NCBI GenBank assembly: GCA_937965895.1
Contig: CALCKS010000084.1
Span: 1 to 47,321, forward strand
Direction: 5' to 3'
DNA: 47,321 nt
From: an uncultured Campylobacter sp.
GTDB lineage: Bacteria > Campylobacterota > Campylobacteria > Campylobacterales > Campylobacteraceae
Shown: piece after piece, positions 1-7,846 of the stretch
How the letters are laid out: each line of letters opens with the position of its first letter
How positions within the stretch are numbered: the stretch's first letter is position 1
Translations under genes and position numbers: made by a program
The notes under the pieces: generated by a model
Seen by the model: the letters and a program-made list of their open reading frames with translations, nothing else
The model's database searches: none
What the model was told of the DNA's origin: nothing

Positions 1-104
1 TTTAGCCAACTTTTCCGCCAAAAAATTTGAACAAATGGAAGGCAAAATTTGATACGAATCAAACCGAAATTTGACGACCTAAACTCCAAAAAATACGTGA
101 AAGC

Positions 105-680
105 ATGCTGATGAAAAACAAATTTGACGCGCAAATCTGCGGTATCGACGAGGCTGGACGCGGTGCGCTAGCGGGCCCCATGGTGGTAGCCGCATGCGTA
201 CTAAAGCGCGAGATAGCGGGGCTAAATGACTCTAAAAAACTAACGGCGAAGTGGCGCGAGGAGCTGTTTAAAGAGATAATAAAAAACTCGGAATTTCTCA
301 TCGTCTATTTTTCAAACAAAGAGATCGACGAGCTAGGCCTTAGTGAGTGCCTCAGACGCGCGCTGCGGCTGTTCAAGGCACATTTTGCGGGCTGCGAGCT
401 GCTCTACGACGGCAACGCAAACTACGGCACCGGCATAAAAACGATGGTTGGAGCTGACGGCAAGGTCGCGCAGGTAAGCGCGGCCAGTATCCTAGCCAAG
501 GTCAGCCGCGACGCGCTGATGAGGGCGTGGGACGGCGTGCACAAAGGCTACGGATACGGCATGCACAAAGGATACGGCACGAAAGCACATCTAGACGCGA
601 TCACGAGACTTGGCGACTCGCCGCTGCAAAGACGCAGCTTTCGCGTAAAAAGCTTTGAGCGCGGACTGTTTGATGAGTAA
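105..680 (+). CDS. rnhB: Ribonuclease HII
   Basis: Cleaves the RNA strand of RNA-DNA hybrids, including single ribonucleotides misincorporated in DNA and primer remnants; cytoplasmic. The 191-aa product matches the usual family length. The signature DEAGRG lies at residues 15-20, supplying the first two acidic metal ligands; a further acidic residue is in LYDGN, and SILAKVSRD follows in the C-terminal half, as in the family. Two ATG codons compete, 105 and 111; neither has a strong ribosome binding site, so the first two residues are uncertain. No gene follows it in the same direction; the next plus-strand gene is dnaG, 4.3 kb away. Product assignment is firm. Confidence 0.96.
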   Translation: MLMKNKFDAQICGIDEAGRGALAGPMVVAACVLKREIAGLNDSKKLTAKWREELFKEIIKNSEFLIVYFSNKEIDELGLSECLRRALRLFKAHFAGCELLYDGNANYGTGIKTMVGADGKVAQVSAASILAKVSRDALMRAWDGVHKGYGYGMHKGYGTKAHLDAITRLGDSPLQRRSFRVKSFERGLFDE

Positions 681-795
681 ATTTGACTTTGTGTAGCCTT
701 GTTTTCGTAAAATAGATTGAACATTTGCGCGACGATAAATTATACGAATTTTACGCATAAACATCAAAAACTAAAACTATTTTCTTTAAATTTAA

Positions 796-1580
796 CTATT
801 TTATCGGCGACCTTATGAGTGACCGAGTTATGCGATACGGCCTAGTTGCCAAATTTGATTCTACAAGAAAACAAGAGCAAATTTGATATTTACGCATACT
901 TCTGATCCCCAGGACAGCTCCCGTTCGACGTAGCGTAAAACTGCAAATTTGGCTTATTTTGCGCAAGATATTTTTAAAAACTACAAAATTTCTCGTAAAT
1001 GCTAGCAACCGACTCGTTCGTGTAAACATCGTGCCGATGCTTAGATTTTCGCGCTTCGTAGTCTGTTTGGCAAGTCTTTTTAAGATGTACTTTTTCTTGC
1101 CGTTAGCATTAAAAAGCCTAAATTCATGCACTCCCGGCTCCTTGGCGCGCTCTATTTTTTTCTATGGCTTTTGCATAAATTTTAGATATTTTGCAGCGTC
1201 TGCGAATAAATTTTCTAAGCTGCCATGCGAGATATTTTTTATATAAAAGATGTCTGTTATGCCGTTTTTCTCGACTTCTATGTCGTAAATATAAATCTGC
1301 CAAACATCTTTACTGAGCGCAAATTTCATGCGTTTATGGATGCGGATTTTGACGCTTTCGTTAAGAGCATTTCAGGAAAAGCTTTAGATATAAAAAATAG
1401 TGCGAAAACTGCGGATTTTTTATAAATTTCGCGATGGGATTTTTACGTATTTGTAGCCAAAATTTGCGGCCTTATAGCCCAAATACGCGTAGAAGTCGTC
1501 GCAAATTTCGCGCACGAAGTGTCCGTTTTGATTCAAAACCGCGCGTCGTCCGATTTCTCTTTATTTAGCACGTGGCTCAT
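796..1580 (-). pseudogene. Decayed gene of unknown function
   Basis: The 900 bases between rnhB and aroC hold protein-like fragments on the minus strand, spread over different frames and broken by stops. From the 5' side these are an ATG at 1580 followed by a short run to a stop; a fragment reading NGHFVREICDDFYAYLGYK; one reading DIEVEKNGITDIFYIKN then HGSLENLFADAAKYL; one reading EFRLFNANGKKKYILKRLAKQ split before its last residue from a shifted continuation YEARKSKHRHDVYTNESV; and a tail around NGSCPGDQKYA. The fragments are collinear, so one ancestral gene of roughly 230-260 codons with several frameshifts and stops is the simplest reading. I do not recognise the family. The open frames on the plus strand here look like shadows. 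Confidence 0.4.
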
Positions 1581-1590
1581 TTTTTTGGAA

Positions 1591-2805
1591 TTAGCCGTAA
1601 ATTTTCTTTAAATTCGCTAGATTTGCGCTCAAATTTAAAAGTAGCATATCGGCTGTTACGAGCCTTGCCATCGCGGTGGCTACGACGCTGCCGCGCACTC
1701 CGATACACGGATCGTGCCGCCCGCGTAGCTCACAGATAACGTCCTGCCCGCGCACGTTTTGCGTCGGCTGAGATAAAAATATCGACGGAGTCGGCTTAAA
1801 ATGCGTTTTTATCATGACCTCTTGTCCGCTCGTCATGCCGCCCAGCGTTCCGCCCGCGTGATTTGAGGCAAATCCGAATTTCTCGCCCGAATTTGAGCCG
1901 CGGCAAGCCGCGCCGTCCGCCTCGCTTTTGCATTCGTCAAATTTGCCGCCGTTTAAATTTGACCGCTCGCCGGCACAGTCAAGAGCAGGGTTATCCACGC
2001 TCAAATTTACGCCTGCATACGCCGCACTCATCGAGTCGTTATTTTCGCTGCCGCGCATCTTGCTAGCACTCACACCCTCGCCGATTTCTACGGCCTTGAC
2101 GCCGTTTATGCCCATCATCACAGCCGCGATTGCCGCGTCAAATTTATAGTATAGCCCCTCGCCAAGCCCGGCCGGTGCGCCGCGGATCACTGTGACGACG
2201 CTGGCTCCAACGCTGTCGTGCCCCTGCTTGGCTTTTAGGATTTCCTCTTTCATCGCCTCTTCGTTACCCAGCGAAAATATCTCCGATCGCGCCGCGAGAT
2301 CAAAGTCTAACCGCTCACCGCACGAAATTTCGCCCACGCTCGCCACGCCGCTTTGCACGCTGACGCCAAACTCGCCCAGCAAAATTTGAGCTATCGCGCC
2401 GCCGGCCACGCGCACGGCCGTCTCTCTAGCCGAGCTGCGTCCGCCGCCTCTGTGGTCGCGGATGCCGTATTTGCGGTAGTAGGCATAGTCGGCGTGGCCG
2501 GGACGAAAGAGCTCGCGTAAATTTTCATAATCGCCCGATTTTTGATTTTCGTTTCGGATGATAAAGCCGATCGGAGTGCCGGTGCTCACGCCTTCAAACA
2601 CGCCGCTTAAAATCTCCACGCGGTCGCCTTCGCTCCTGGCCGTGGCAAATTTCGAGCCGCCGGGTTTTCGTTTGTCAAGCTCGCTTTGGATAAAATTTAA
2701 ATCAATACGTACGCCCGCAGGAAAGCCGTCTAGCACGCCTCCGATCGCCGCTGCGTGACTCTCGCCGAACGTCGTTAGCGTTAGTTTGCGTCCAAAGGTG
2801 TTCAC
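1591..2805 (-). CDS. aroC: Chorismate synthase with an inserted segment
   Basis: Catalyses the last shikimate-pathway step, 5-enolpyruvylshikimate-3-phosphate to chorismate, using reduced FMN. Recognised by the N-terminal LTTFGESHAAAIGGVLDGFP, the RPGHADYAYYRKYGIRDHRGGGRSSARET region, and SNHAGGTLGGMTSG near residues 314-327. At 404 aa it is about 40 residues longer than usual (around 360). The extra residues are a low-complexity loop at roughly 267-312, between the conserved blocks. The start is GTG, overlapping the rnc stop as GTGA, so the two are translationally coupled. Last gene of a minus-strand run TPR protein-rnhA-rnc-aroC, the same order as Campylobacter jejuni Cj1637c-Cj1634c. Confidence 0.96.
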   Translation of the reverse strand: MNTFGRKLTLTTFGESHAAAIGGVLDGFPAGVRIDLNFIQSELDKRKPGGSKFATARSEGDRVEILSGVFEGVSTGTPIGFIIRNENQKSGDYENLRELFRPGHADYAYYRKYGIRDHRGGGRSSARETAVRVAGGAIAQILLGEFGVSVQSGVASVGEISCGERLDFDLAARSEIFSLGNEEAMKEEILKAKQGHDSVGASVVTVIRGAPAGLGEGLYYKFDAAIAAVMMGINGVKAVEIGEGVSASKMRGSENNDSMSAAYAGVNLSVDNPALDCAGERSNLNGGKFDECKSEADGAACRGSNSGEKFGFASNHAGGTLGGMTSGQEVMIKTHFKPTPSIFLSQPTQNVRGQDVICELRGRHDPCIGVRGSVVATAMARLVTADMLLLNLSANLANLKKIYG

Positions 2806-3470
2806 TTGCCCTCTCCCAAAATCTCAAGCGCGGTTTTGGCGGCTTTTTGCTCGGCTTCTTTTTTGCTCTTACCCGCTGCTCGTGAGATCTCTTGCTCGTT
2901 TAGCATTAGCGCGATCTCAAATTCTTTCTTGTGATCGGGGCCTTTGGAGCCCACCAGCACGTATTTTGGTATCTCGGCGAAGCGCGCTTGAGTGAGCTCT
3001 TGCAGCGCGGTTTTGTAGTCCTTGACCATGCGGTCGAAATTTATATCCGGGTAGCATCTCTCAAAGGCTTTTAGGCTAGCCGCGCGCACGGCGTCAAAGC
3101 CGCTTTCTAAGTAGATCGCGCCCATCAGCGCCTCAAATGCGTCTGATAGGATCGATGCTTTTGCCCGTCCGCCGTTATGCTCCTCGGCGGGCGAGATATT
3201 GATGAGTTGGCCCAAATTTAGATATTTGGCGAGTTCGGCGAAGCTTTTTTCATTTACGAGCGCGGCTCTTAGTTTGCTTAGATCGCCTTCGCTCAGACGC
3301 GAAAATTTGTGAAAAAGATAATCCCCGATCACCAGATCCATCACCGCATCGCCCAAAAACTCTAGCCTCTCGTTGTTTGCGCCGCCTTTTACGCTTTTGT
3401 GCGTGAGCGCGGTTTTTAGTAGCTTTTCGTCTTTAAATTTATATCCTAATTTCTCTTCCAAATTTCGCAT
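2802..3470 (-). CDS. rnc: Ribonuclease III
   Basis: Double-strand-specific endoribonuclease that processes rRNA precursors and structured mRNAs; acts as a dimer in the cytoplasm. The 222-aa length is normal. The signature NERLEFLGDAV lies at residues 33-43 with its catalytic acidic residues, a second acidic site is in SDAFEALMGAIYLE, and a C-terminal double-stranded-RNA-binding domain runs from about 150 to 220 and ends in GKSKKEAEQKAAKTALE. ATG start; overlaps the rnhA stop by one base and the aroC GTG start by four bases, so the three are one operon. Confidence 0.97.
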   Translation of the reverse strand: MRNLEEKLGYKFKDEKLLKTALTHKSVKGGANNERLEFLGDAVMDLVIGDYLFHKFSRLSEGDLSKLRAALVNEKSFAELAKYLNLGQLINISPAEEHNGGRAKASILSDAFEALMGAIYLESGFDAVRAASLKAFERCYPDINFDRMVKDYKTALQELTQARFAEIPKYVLVGSKGPDHKKEFEIALMLNEQEISRAAGKSKKEAEQKAAKTALEILGEGK

Positions 3471-3907
3471 TATTCGCCTTTTAAGCTATTTTTTATCTTT
3501 ACGGCTTGCTCGCGCGCCATCTCGTCGCAAAGTTCGTTTTGCGGGTGCCCAGCGTGGCCTTTGACCCAGATCGCCTCGACCTCGTGCGGCTCGCTAGCAG
3601 CCAGATACTCCTGCCACAGCGGGACGTTTTTTACGTTTTTAAAGTTTTTCTTCACCCAGCCCTCCAGCCACGCATTTACGGCGTTTGCGACGTATGAGCT
3701 ATCGGTGTAGAGCTTCACGCGGCAGGGCTGCTTGAGTGCTTTTAGCCCCTCGATCGCCGCTCGTAGTTCCATTTGATTATTTGTCGTGTGCGCCTCGCCA
3801 CCGCTTGCAGTTTTTTTGTGCTCTCCGTACTCTAGGATGTACGCCCAGCCGCCCGGCCCTGGGTTATCCAGGCACGAGCCGTCGCTAAAAAGGCATACTG
3901 TTTTCAT
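3470..3907 (-). CDS. rnhA: Ribonuclease HI
   Basis: Degrades the RNA strand of RNA-DNA hybrids. The 145-aa protein is of family length and shows the four-acid core: DGSC near residue 9, an E in NNQMELRAAI, D in YTDSSYV and a C-terminal D in CDEMAREQA, preceded by the VKGHAGHPQNE loop whose His is catalytic. ATG start at 3907, lying inside the end of the upstream TPR gene (23-base overlap). Its presence next to rnc, with rnhB elsewhere in the window, gives this stretch both RNase H types. Confidence 0.97.
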   Translation of the reverse strand: MKTVCLFSDGSCLDNPGPGGWAYILEYGEHKKTASGGEAHTTNNQMELRAAIEGLKALKQPCRVKLYTDSSYVANAVNAWLEGWVKKNFKNVKNVPLWQEYLAASEPHEVEAIWVKGHAGHPQNELCDEMAREQAVKIKNSLKGE

Positions 3908-4931
3908 CGGGTTTTTCCGTGATGTGAGGCAAAATTTGCACGCTGCCTAGCTCGCTACACATCGGACAGCGGTAAAAATGCATCGGAAAGGCGTTTTTGC
4001 AGCTCTTGCAAACGTAGTTAAAGCTAAGCGCGGCCTTGTCGTAGTTTGCCGCTTTTAGTTTCTTTAAAACCTCTAGCTCAAAGCCCAGCGGTGCGCCGTC
4101 CTCGTCGCTCATGCTTTTGACAAAAAACAGGCTCTTATACTGGGGATCGGTTAAATTTACGGGCGAGTTTTGATAATAAACCAAGTCTAAAACATCCTCA
4201 AGCGGCGGGAAATCGCTAAAATCCTTAAGCCCCGAACCGTTTAAATTTAACCTCTCCATCGCCATACGCCGCACGAGCGCAAATTCGTCCTTTAGCGCTA
4301 AAATTTCGCCGATTTTGCCTGCTTCGTCTTTACTTTTATCCGCTAAAATTTGCAGTGCCTTGATATACGCCGTCTGCGCTCTCACGTCGCTGCCAAGCTC
4401 CTGTAAGGCATCCAAAGCCTGCAGCACGCCCTCGTAGTCTTTTAATTTTTCGAAAATTATCGTTAGCGATTTTAGCGCGATTTGATTTCGCGGAGAGATT
4501 TTTAGCGCCTCTAAAAAGACGCTTTTTGCGCGCTCGAGAAAGCCTGCCTTAAAATAAGTCTGGCCAAGATCGGTAAAAATTTGCTCCTTTGCCGCTCGGT
4601 TTTTAGCCCGCTCTAAAGCTACGGCATAGACGTTGATAGCCTTTTCAAAATATCCGCTTTTTGAAAACGTCCCCGCCAAAAAGCACATCGTAGCCGTATC
4701 CGCGCCCGAGTTTATCAAAAGCTGCTTGTTTTCGTCGCTCAGGCCTTGAGATTTGCCGAATTTTTTTAAAAATCCCGCGATCTCCGCCTTCTCGTCCTTG
4801 CTCTTAAAAACGCCCCACGCGTAGCTAAAAACGGCGATCACGAGCACCGCGGCGACCAACACCACGAGGCCGAAAATCGGGTCTCTAAATTCGATAAAAA
4901 ATATATCCAAAATGCCGCTTTCTAAAGTCAA
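3885..4931 (-). CDS. Membrane-anchored TPR protein with C-terminal zinc ribbon
   Basis: 348 aa. One N-terminal membrane segment (about residues 19-42, FGLVVLVAAVLVIAVFSYAW), then tetratricopeptide-like helical repeats (about 75-220), then a C-terminal rubredoxin-like zinc ribbon with CxxC pairs VCKSC and CPMC. This plan, anchor-TPR-metal ribbon, resembles LapB/YciM, which controls LPS synthesis in Escherichia coli; assignment to that role here is inference. It is the homologue by position of C. jejuni Cj1637c. The listed start is a TTG at 4931, only a few bases after the predicted transcription start; a second in-frame TTG at 4910, giving MDIFFIEFRDP, is also plausible. Confidence 0.85.
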   Translation of the reverse strand: MTLESGILDIFFIEFRDPIFGLVVLVAAVLVIAVFSYAWGVFKSKDEKAEIAGFLKKFGKSQGLSDENKQLLINSGADTATMCFLAGTFSKSGYFEKAINVYAVALERAKNRAAKEQIFTDLGQTYFKAGFLERAKSVFLEALKISPRNQIALKSLTIIFEKLKDYEGVLQALDALQELGSDVRAQTAYIKALQILADKSKDEAGKIGEILALKDEFALVRRMAMERLNLNGSGLKDFSDFPPLEDVLDLVYYQNSPVNLTDPQYKSLFFVKSMSDEDGAPLGFELEVLKKLKAANYDKAALSFNYVCKSCKNAFPMHFYRCPMCSELGSVQILPHITEKPDENSMPF

Positions 4932-4942
4932 ATTTAACGCCG

Positions 4943-4966
4943 ATTATAGCAAAACGATTGTATAAT
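4943..4966. promoter_or_regulatory. Face-to-face promoters of the TPR gene and dnaG
   Basis: Two perfect TATAAT boxes point away from each other in the 42-base gap: 4943-4948 for the minus strand (TPR protein-rnhA-rnc-aroC) and 4961-4966 for the plus strand (dnaG). The dnaG start codon begins 8 bases after its box, so its transcript should have almost no leader. The TPR gene TTG is similarly close to its box. Confidence 0.65.
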
Positions 4967-4973
4967 CTCGCTT

Positions 4974-6632
4974 ATGATCGATCCAAAATCAATAGAAAGA
5001 CTAAAAGCGCAAACCGATATCGTCGATATAGTCGGACACTATCTGCCGCTAAAAAAAAGCGGCGCGAACTTCGTGTGCGTATGCCCGTTTCACGACGATA
5101 AAAACCCGAGCATGAGCGTGAGCCCGTCGCGCGGGATATTTCACTGCTTTTCGTGCAAAGCCGGCGGCGACGCGATCAAATTCGTGATGGACTACGAAAA
5201 GCTAAGCTACCCCGAAGCAGTCGAAAAGATTGCAGGACTGCAAAATTTCACGCTAAACTACGTGCGCGGCGGCGAACCGGCGAAGGAAAACAAGCACATC
5301 CTAGAAAACGCAAACGCCTTTTACCGCTCGCTGCTTTATAAAACTCCCTCGGCCGTCGAGTATTTGTATTCGCGTGGTATCACAGATGAGCTCATAGATA
5401 AATTTGAACTAGGTTTCGCACCCGAGAGCGCACAGACGATAAGACTACTGCAAAACGAGCAAATAGAGCCCAAAGAAGCCCTAGAAGTCGGCATCGTAAA
5501 GCAAAACGAAAACGGCATCTACGCTAGCTTCATAAACCGTATCACCTTTCCTATCTACACGCACGCCGGACGGCTAGTGGGATTTGGCGGACGCACGATC
5601 AGCGGCAACCCCGCTAAATACGTAAATTCGCCCCAGTCCGCGGTCTTTGATAAATCAACGCTTTTTTACGGCTACCACCTGGCGAAGCGCGAAATTTTCA
5701 CAAAAAATCAGATCATAATCACCGAAGGCTACATGGACGTTATCATGCTGCACAAGGCGGGCTTTGGTAACGCCGTAGCCGTGCTTGGAACCGCTCTCAC
5801 GACCAAACACCTACCTCTTTTAAAACGCGGCGAGATTAGCGTCATCTTGTGCTTTGACGGCGACGACGCGGGCATAAACGCCGCGACTAAGTCCGCCCTG
5901 CTGCTCGCGCAAAACGAAATCGACGGCAGCGTCGTCATCATAGAAGGCGGCGCAGATCCGGCCGATATGGTCGTCGCCGGCAAGATAGAGTATCTGCGTC
6001 AAATTTTTGAAAGCGGCACGGAGATCGGAGAATTTTACATCAGGCATCTAGCTAGCGGCTTTGACCTCTCGCGCCCCGTGCAAAAGCAAAAGGCGCTAGA
6101 AGCGATCCAGGCCTTTACCTCGAGTCTAAAACCCGTCGTCGCAAACTCCTACGCGCCGCTCGTGGCTAAAATTTTAAAGATAGCCGAGGGGTCGTTTCGG
6201 CTAACTAGAGGTGCAAATACGCAAGCCGCTCAGGAGCGCATGCAAGCCTACGAAATGCAAAATTTGGGCAAAAATCAGCGCGGGCGTAAGGATATACTTG
6301 AAATTCGGTTTTTAAAAACGATGATCGAAAATCCAAATTTTAAAAGAATTGTTTTAGAAAATTTAAAAACGGAGTATTTCGTCCGGCACAGAGATATTTT
6401 CGAGGCCGTAGCGCAGGGAGCCGATGCGGACGATCCGGCCGTGCGCGAGCTGATGTTTGAAAACTACGACGCCTTTAAAGACGAGGATGAAATTTTAAAA
6501 AATATAGTTATTTTAAAAGTGAGATTTTACGAGAATTTGCACAAAGAATATTCGGCAAAACAAATTCCTTTAGAGGAAAAAAAACAAATACTATCAAAAA
6601 TAAAAAAAATTATTGAGGAACTAAAAAAATGA
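4974..6632 (+). CDS. dnaG: DNA primase
   Basis: Makes the RNA primers for lagging-strand synthesis at the replication fork with DnaB. Domains in order: CHC2 zinc finger with ligands C37, H40, C58 and C61; RNA polymerase core with TOPRIM motifs (ITEGYMDVI and FDGDDAGINAA, about residues 245-300); a C-terminal helicase-interaction region from about 430. At 552 aa it is slightly shorter than the E. coli enzyme, as usual in this class. The last 20 codons are A-rich with several poly-A runs. It overlaps the next gene by four bases (ATGA). Divergent from the aroC operon, matching C. jejuni Cj1638. Confidence 0.97.
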   Translation: MIDPKSIERLKAQTDIVDIVGHYLPLKKSGANFVCVCPFHDDKNPSMSVSPSRGIFHCFSCKAGGDAIKFVMDYEKLSYPEAVEKIAGLQNFTLNYVRGGEPAKENKHILENANAFYRSLLYKTPSAVEYLYSRGITDELIDKFELGFAPESAQTIRLLQNEQIEPKEALEVGIVKQNENGIYASFINRITFPIYTHAGRLVGFGGRTISGNPAKYVNSPQSAVFDKSTLFYGYHLAKREIFTKNQIIITEGYMDVIMLHKAGFGNAVAVLGTALTTKHLPLLKRGEISVILCFDGDDAGINAATKSALLLAQNEIDGSVVIIEGGADPADMVVAGKIEYLRQIFESGTEIGEFYIRHLASGFDLSRPVQKQKALEAIQAFTSSLKPVVANSYAPLVAKILKIAEGSFRLTRGANTQAAQERMQAYEMQNLGKNQRGRKDILEIRFLKTMIENPNFKRIVLENLKTEYFVRHRDIFEAVAQGADADDPAVRELMFENYDAFKDEDEILKNIVILKVRFYENLHKEYSAKQIPLEEKKQILSKIKKIIEELKK

Positions 6633-7615
6633 AAGCGTTAGTTTTATTTAGCGGTGGGCTGGACAGCATGATCGCCATCAAGCTGCTGGCAAACCAAGGC
6701 ATCGACGTCACGGCTGTGCACATCGACATCGGCTTTAGCGGCGACGAGAAAAAGGCCGAAATTTTACGCCGCCGCGCGAACGAAGCCGGAGCCGAGCTTA
6801 AAATAATCGATATCAGAAACGAATACCTACGCGACGTGCTTTTTACGCCAAAGCACGGCTACGGCAAGCACTTTAACCCCTGCATCGACTGTCACGGATA
6901 TATGTTTAAAACCGCGCTTGCGATGATGCGCTCGGAGGGTGCGGACTTTATCGCGACGGGCGAGGTGATCGGCCAGCGTCCGATGAGTCAGAGACGCGAC
7001 GCGATGGCGCAGGTCAAAAACGCCGCGGGCGACGAGGAGGATCTTATCTTGCGCCCGATGTCCGCGCAGCTGATGAAGCCCACGAAGCCCGAGCGCGAGG
7101 GTTGGGTCGATCGCAGCAAACTGCTCGCCATCAGCGGACGCGACCGCAAGAGGCAACTCGCGCTTGCCAAGGAGTTTGGCTTTAGCGAGTACGAGACGCC
7201 CGGCGGCGGGTGCTTGCTCACGATCGAGAGCTTTGCGAATAAAATCAGAGATTTTATTAAATTTGACCCGGATATGACGAGCGCCGATATGCAGCTACTG
7301 CGCCTCGGACGCCATCTGCGCCTACCAAACGGCACCAAAATGATCATCGGCCGCGACGAAAACGACAACGCCAAACTGCTAGCTCTAAATAATCCAAAAT
7401 TTACTCAGATCAAATTTGACGGCGATATCGTGGGTGCGGTGAGTTTCATTGACGCTAAATTTAACGAAGCCGACCTCGAGTTTGCCGTGCGGCTGGCGCT
7501 TGCCTACACCAGAGCCGATAAAGATACGGCAGTGCTCGCTAGAGTCGGCGAACGCGAAATTTGCGTGAAGCCTTTTGAGAGCAAGCAGGCTGCTCAGGAG
7601 TTTTTTGTTAGTTAA
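6629..7615 (+). CDS. PP-loop ATPase, thiouridylase-like, with probable NFACT-R C-terminus
   Basis: 328 aa. The PP-loop SGGLDS at residues 8-13 binds ATP and marks the adenylating family that includes ThiI, MnmA and argininosuccinate synthase. C85 and C88 in CIDCHG and the GQRPMSQRRDAM block resemble ThiI-type tRNA thiolation enzymes. From about residue 225 the sequence LRLGRHLRLPNGTKMIIGRD changes character and resembles the NFACT-R (DUF814) RNA-binding domain. A role in tRNA 4-thiouridine or similar sulfur modification is therefore inferred; the fold is firm, the substrate is not. Coupled to dnaG by a four-base ATGA overlap. Automatic annotation often calls it argininosuccinate synthase, which it is not: the length and most motifs do not fit. 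Confidence 0.75.
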   Translation: MKALVLFSGGLDSMIAIKLLANQGIDVTAVHIDIGFSGDEKKAEILRRRANEAGAELKIIDIRNEYLRDVLFTPKHGYGKHFNPCIDCHGYMFKTALAMMRSEGADFIATGEVIGQRPMSQRRDAMAQVKNAAGDEEDLILRPMSAQLMKPTKPEREGWVDRSKLLAISGRDRKRQLALAKEFGFSEYETPGGGCLLTIESFANKIRDFIKFDPDMTSADMQLLRLGRHLRLPNGTKMIIGRDENDNAKLLALNNPKFTQIKFDGDIVGAVSFIDAKFNEADLEFAVRLALAYTRADKDTAVLARVGEREICVKPFESKQAAQEFFVS

Positions 7616-7651
7616 ATTTAAGGCTAAAGATACTATCTTTCTTTGAAATTT

Positions 7652-7683
7652 GCCGTAGAATTTGCTGCAAATTTTACGGCCTT
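7652..7683 (+). terminator. Hairpin after the PP-loop gene
   Basis: A 13-bp stem (7652-7664 with 7668-7680, one G-T pair) with a CTG loop lies 37 bases after the stop codon and is followed by only three T. Probable transcription terminator of the dnaG operon, weak T-tract. Confidence 0.5.
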
Positions 7684-7807
7684 TGCGCGGATAAATTTCA
7701 AATTTACAACACAAACACTTTGTTTTAACTAGGCAAAATTAATTTATCTTGCGATATACCAAAATCAAAATGATACTGGCTTTTATTTTATTTTGAGATA
7801 TTTTAAG

Positions 7808-7837
7808 TATAATTCTCATTTTAATATAATAATGAGA
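7808..7837 (+). promoter_or_regulatory. Promoter with overlapping inverted repeat
   Basis: TATAAT at 7808-7813 in a T-rich context. A perfect 7-bp inverted repeat, TCTCATT at 7814-7820 and AATGAGA at 7831-7837, spans the expected transcription start and the ribosome binding site of the next gene. This is a good position for an operator or for an RNA hairpin hiding the start. Confidence 0.5.
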
Positions 7838-7846
7838 GTTTTTGCG

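Noticed and set aside
2..52. Open frame ending at 50-52 (tail KKFEQMEGKI) that could be the end of a gene before rnhB
   Set aside because: Only 16 codons lie inside the window, and the other plus-strand frames are also short; nothing identifies it as coding.
959..1425. Plus-strand open frames at 959-1246 and 1225-1425
   Set aside because: They lie opposite the decayed minus-strand fragments, which look more protein-like, and lack ribosome binding sites.
7793..7846. Longer start of the array-flanking gene from a TTG at 7793
   Set aside because: The promoter -10 box at 7808-7813 and the inverted repeat fall within it; the ATG at 7847 has a better ribosome binding site.
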